Origin: JBPESN01 sp051710625
GTDB taxonomy: Bacteria; Pseudomonadota; Gammaproteobacteria; Enterobacterales; Enterobacteriaceae
Assembly: GCF_051710625.1 (NCBI RefSeq)
Contig: NZ_JBPESN010000044.1
Span: forward strand, 1-18,872
Direction of reading: 5' to 3'
DNA length: 18,872 bases
The notes under the pieces were generated by a model, which was not told the origin of the DNA, ran no database searches, and saw nothing but the letters and a program-made list of their open reading frames with translations. Of this stretch, positions 16,158 through 18,872 are shown piece after piece. The position numbers and the translations under genes are program-made. Positions within the stretch are counted from its first letter, which is position 1, and every line of letters starts with the position of its first letter.

Positions 16158-17978
16158 TTAACTCAGGGTCGGCCGCGAGTCCTCATCAGACAGGTGTTCG
16201 CGGATAAGGGCCAAAAACGGCAGACCGAAACGCTCCAGTTTGCGGTTCCCCACCCCATTGACCCGCAACATCTGGCCGCTGTCGGTGGGCAGCAGCTCTG
16301 CCATCTCCAAGAGCGTGGCGTCGTTAAACACCACATAGGGCGGGACATTGGCCTCATCCGCCAGCGCTTTACGCAGCCTGGCGAACAGCGGGCGGTCATA
16401 GTTGCTGCCGTAGGTTTTGGGGGCCGCGCGGGTTTTCAGATTGGTCACCCGCAGCTCCGCCAGCATCAAGTCCACCTCGCCCCTGAGCACCGGCCGCGCT
16501 GACTCTGTTAGCTGTAACGCCGAATGCTGAATGATATTCTGGCTGACCAGCCCCGGATGAATCAATTGCCGCAGCACGCTTATCCAATCCTCATTGCTGC
16601 GCTCGCGGCCGATACCGTAAACCGGCAGGCGGTCGTGCGCATTTTCGCGGATACGCTGGCTGTTGACGCCTCTGAGCACCTCAACGACATAGGCCATATT
16701 AAAAAGCTGCCCGACCCGGTAAATGCAGGAGAGCGCTTTGCGCGCTTCCTCCAGCCCATCGTAGCAGTTGGGCGGATCGAGGCAGATGTCGCAGTTTTCA
16801 CATGCCATCTGACGACCTTCGCCGAAATAGTTCAGCAGCACCCGCCGCCGGCAGGTCTGCGCCTCGGCGAAGGCGCCCATGGCGTTGAGCTTATGACGCT
16901 CGATGTCCTGCTGCTGACCCACGGGTTTTTCTTCCAGACAGCGCCGCAGCCAGGCCATGTCCGCCGGATCATACAGCAAAATGGCTTCTGCCGGCAGACC
17001 GTCGCGGCCGGCACGCCTGGTTTCCTCGATGGTACGCGGGATGTCGAAGTGCAGCACAAAGCGCACGTTGGGCTTATTGATGCCCATGCCGAAGGCGACC
17101 GTCGCCACCACGACCTGTAAATCGTCACGCTGAAACGTCTCTTGCACCTGAGCGCGGCGATCGTTTTCCAGGCCCGCGTGATAGGCGGCTACGCTGACGC
17201 CGCGGCTTTGCAAACGCGCGCTCAGATCTTCCACCCGCGAACGCCTATTGCAATAAATAATACCGCTTTTACCGCGCAGACCCTGCACGAAGTGCCAGAG
17301 TTGCTCAAAGGGTTTGTACTTCTCCACCAGCGTGTAGCGGATATTGGGACGGTCGAAGCTGCTGAGCTGGATTAGCGGATCGCGTAAGTCCAGCAGGCGC
17401 AGGATATCTTGCCGCGTCGCTTCGTCCGCGGTGGCGGTCAGCGCGAGGAACGGCAGCGTTGTGAAATGACGTTTGATTTGTCCGAGCGCGCGATATTTCG
17501 GGCGGAAGTCATGTCCCCATTGAGAAGTGTAGTGCGCCTCGTCCACCGCGATCATCGCCAGCCGCCACTGCTGCAATTGCTCGAGCATGTTGTCCGTCAT
17601 CAGACGTTCGGGGGCGATGTAGAGCATTTTAATGCGCCCGGCGCGGCACGCCGCCATCACCTCGTACTGCTGCTCGCGACTTTGGGTGGAGTTCAGGCAG
17701 ACAGCCGCGACGCCGTTGGCCAGCAGTTGATCAACCTGGTTCTTCATCAGCGAAATCAGCGGCGAAATCACCAGCGTCAGCCCCTCCATCACCAGGGCGG
17801 GGATCTGATAGCACAGTGATTTACCGCCGCCGGTGGGCATGACCAGCAGGTAGTTGCGGCCGCTGAGCACCGCGTGAATGATCGTTTGCTGGCCCGGCCG
17901 AAACTGCTGGTAGCCGAAGGTGTCGTGCAACACCTGCTCCGCCAACGCTCTCCACTGGATTATTTCCGCCGGAGACAC
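16158..17978 (-). CDS. recQ: ATP-dependent DNA helicase RecQ, open frame but motif VI damaged
   Basis: RecQ is a 3'-5' DNA helicase of the RecF recombination pathway. The frame is uninterrupted: 606 residues against 609 in E. coli. Walker A is TGGGKS with Lys53, motif II is DEAH (146-149), motif III is LTATAD, and the zinc-binding cysteines are Cys376, 393, 396 and 399. The HRDC domain lies near 520-600. Motif VI, however, reads IEETRRAGRDG (318-328) where the family has IESYYQETGRAGRDG: four residues including the conserved Gln are gone and a Gly is Arg. This motif carries the arginine finger that couples ATP hydrolysis to unwinding. DEAHCISQW has also become DEAHYTSQW in the loop after motif II. 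I expect a protein of poor or no activity. The start is GTG at 17978, with GGAG six bases upstream. Confidence 0.9.
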   Translation of the reverse strand: MSPAEIIQWRALAEQVLHDTFGYQQFRPGQQTIIHAVLSGRNYLLVMPTGGGKSLCYQIPALVMEGLTLVISPLISLMKNQVDQLLANGVAAVCLNSTQSREQQYEVMAACRAGRIKMLYIAPERLMTDNMLEQLQQWRLAMIAVDEAHYTSQWGHDFRPKYRALGQIKRHFTTLPFLALTATADEATRQDILRLLDLRDPLIQLSSFDRPNIRYTLVEKYKPFEQLWHFVQGLRGKSGIIYCNRRSRVEDLSARLQSRGVSVAAYHAGLENDRRAQVQETFQRDDLQVVVATVAFGMGINKPNVRFVLHFDIPRTIEETRRAGRDGLPAEAILLYDPADMAWLRRCLEEKPVGQQQDIERHKLNAMGAFAEAQTCRRRVLLNYFGEGRQMACENCDICLDPPNCYDGLEEARKALSCIYRVGQLFNMAYVVEVLRGVNSQRIRENAHDRLPVYGIGRERSNEDWISVLRQLIHPGLVSQNIIQHSALQLTESARPVLRGEVDLMLAELRVTNLKTRAAPKTYGSNYDRPLFARLRKALADEANVPPYVVFNDATLLEMAELLPTDSGQMLRVNGVGNRKLERFGLPFLALIREHLSDEDSRPTLS

Positions 17979-18041
17979 ATCTGCTCCAACTTTGTCTTCA
18001 GACGAACGCCGCAGCGGCGTCCGTGGTTAAGTCCCTGTGAA

Positions 18042-18145
18042 TTACATCATATCATTGAGTATAAAGCCCATCCCAATACGCGTCTGGCGATGATTATAAT
18101 CGATTAGCGACTCGCCATAACCGCTAAACACCTGGGTATAAAAAC
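18042..18145 (-). pseudogene. pldA: pldA 3' remnant: outer-membrane phospholipase A, cut by an IS element
   Basis: The last 30 or so residues of OMPLA are readable: FYTQVFSGYGESLIDYNHRQ then TRIGMGFILNDMM and a stop at 18042-18044. This matches the final beta-strands of E. coli PldA (YSGYGESLIDYN...VGVGVMLND). Upstream the sequence passes straight into the end of an IS3-family element at 18146. The rest of pldA may lie beyond the IS, outside the window. In E. coli pldA is directly upstream of recQ, as here, with a gap of 63 bases to the recQ start. Confidence 0.9.
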
Positions 18146-18169
18146 TGTAGTGGTCAACTAAAACTGGCC
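18146..18169 (-). repeat. Terminal inverted repeat of the right IS3 copy
   Basis: Plus-strand TGTAGTGGTCAACTAAAACT followed by GGCC. It agrees at 17 of 24 bases with the reverse complement of 282-305, including the outer six bases. It begins eight bases past the orfB stop codon. Confidence 0.7.
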
Positions 18170-18872
18170 ACCGCGTTAGCGTTCTTCCAGTATCTATTTT
18201 CTGATTCGTTTGGTGGCAACCCACCGTTATATTCATGCGGCCTGAGTGCGCTGTAATATCCCACGATATAGTCGGTAATTTTATGAGCTGTTTCGCTGAA
18301 GCTGTTGTAACCCTTTGTCGGCACCCATTCTGTCTTCAGGCTGCGGAAGAAGCGCTCCATCGGACTGTTATCCCAATAGTTACCACGCCGACTTATGCTT
18401 TGTTTGATCCGGTAACGCCACAGCAACTGTCGGAACTGCCTGCTCGTTATAGTGGCTACCCTGATCGCTGTGGAACATCACTCCGGCTGGTTTGCCACGC
18501 GTTTCCCATACCATTTCCGGTGCTTTGATGGTCAGTCTGCTGTCCGGGGAGAACGACATAGCCCAGCCCAGCGCTTTCCTCGCGAACAGATCAAAAACAA
18601 CCGCAAGGTATGCCCAGCGTTTCCCGGTCCAGATATACGTCACCTCGCCGCACCATACCTGGTTTGGCTCCGTTACAGCGAACTGGCGCTCAAGGTAATT
18701 CGGGATCGCGACATGCTCCTGACCGCCACGCTTATACCTGGGCGTCGGCTGCTGACAACTGACCAGCCCCAGCTCTTTCATGAGCCTGCCTGCGAGCCAG
18801 CGCCCCATGCGGAAGCCTCTCTGGGTTGCCATGGTGGCGATACTTCTCGCGCCAGCGGCACCATGGCTGATA
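18154..18872 (-). pseudogene. IS3-family transposase OrfB (rve integrase core), frameshifted and catalytically altered
   Basis: OrfB carries the DDE catalytic domain. Visible from the right edge: GFRMGRWLAGRLMKELGLVS, IPNYLERQFAVTEPNQVWCG, VMFHSDQGSHY, and after a shift RRGNYWDNSPMERFFRSLKT and RPHEYNGGLPPNESENRYWK. Near 18437-18445 one extra base moves the frame after HSDQGSHYN. The first catalytic Asp, normally in GDVTYIWT, is Glu here (codon 18644-18646). The second Asp (HSDQG) and the Glu (SPMERF) remain. With a frameshift and a changed catalytic residue this copy should not move by itself. The N-terminal part lies outside the window. Confidence 0.9.

Larger units (their letters stand above)
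18146..18872 (-). mobile_element. IS3-family insertion sequence, 3' end (runs off the right edge)
   Basis: The element's 3' terminal repeat is at 18146-18169 and its orfB is read on the minus strand. It has the same orientation and related ends as the copy at 1-305, so both are probably the same IS type. Its insertion disrupted pldA. The other end is outside the window, so no target duplication can be seen. Confidence 0.88.

Noticed and set aside
15903..16502. A 199-codon plus-strand open frame across the recQ-rhtC joint
   Set aside because: It is antisense to recQ and rhtC and has a proline/glutamine-rich composition typical of shadow frames.
16524..17120. A 198-codon plus-strand open frame
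   Set aside because: It is antisense to recQ, whose frame has all the expected domains.

Overview
This window looks like a piece of a decaying enterobacterial chromosome, most probably a Sodalis-like insect symbiont. That assignment is an inference. Every recognisable gene has a close Escherichia/Yersinia-type counterpart, and the gene order is enterobacterial. Most genes are broken by small indels, in-frame stops and deletions, and IS3-family elements enter at both edges. I see no phage, CRISPR array, tRNA, rRNA or novel multi-gene system.

Layout, left to right. (1) 1-305: the 5' end of an IS3-family element with the start of orfA, on the minus strand. (2) 306-1241: an intact 2-Cys peroxiredoxin gene on the plus strand, with an OxyR-like site upstream and a clear terminator. 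(3) 1253-4070: the brnQ-proY amino-acid transporter operon on the minus strand, both genes wrecked. (4) 4071-4695: no gene. (5) 4696-5794: a MetE-like (short methionine synthase family) pseudogene carrying a C12 homopolymer. (6) 5970-7310: a glgB pseudogene fused in frame to the 3' end of what looks like a phosphate-binding (PstS-like) gene. (7) 7311-8207: no gene, but two strong hairpins and a 5 x 10 bp tandem repeat. (8) 8208-10116: asd and yhgN, divergent and intact. (9) 10273-13615: gntT, gntR and yhhW, all frameshifted, with a 32 bp GntR-type palindrome and a CRP-like site upstream of gntT. (10) 13741-13870: the iron-responsive small RNA RyhB with a Fur-box-like promoter, apparently intact. 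(11) 13879-17978: yigL (intact), pldB (nonsense plus in-frame deletion), rhtC (heavily degraded) and recQ (open frame, but four residues missing from helicase motif VI). (12) 18042-18145: the last part of pldA, cut by a second IS3-family copy that runs off the right edge.

Three blocks of E. coli-like order are joined here: brnQ-proY; glgB-asd-yhgN-gnt-yhhW-ryhB; and yigL-pldB-rhtC-recQ-pldA. What survives is a narrow set: peroxide detoxification, diaminopimelate/lysine/threonine/methionine precursor synthesis (Asd), a MarC-family membrane protein, a HAD phosphatase and RyhB. What is lost is mostly nutrient uptake and storage (branched-chain amino acids, proline, gluconate, glycogen), lysophospholipid metabolism, threonine export and probably RecQ. 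This fits relaxed selection in a host-restricted bacterium.
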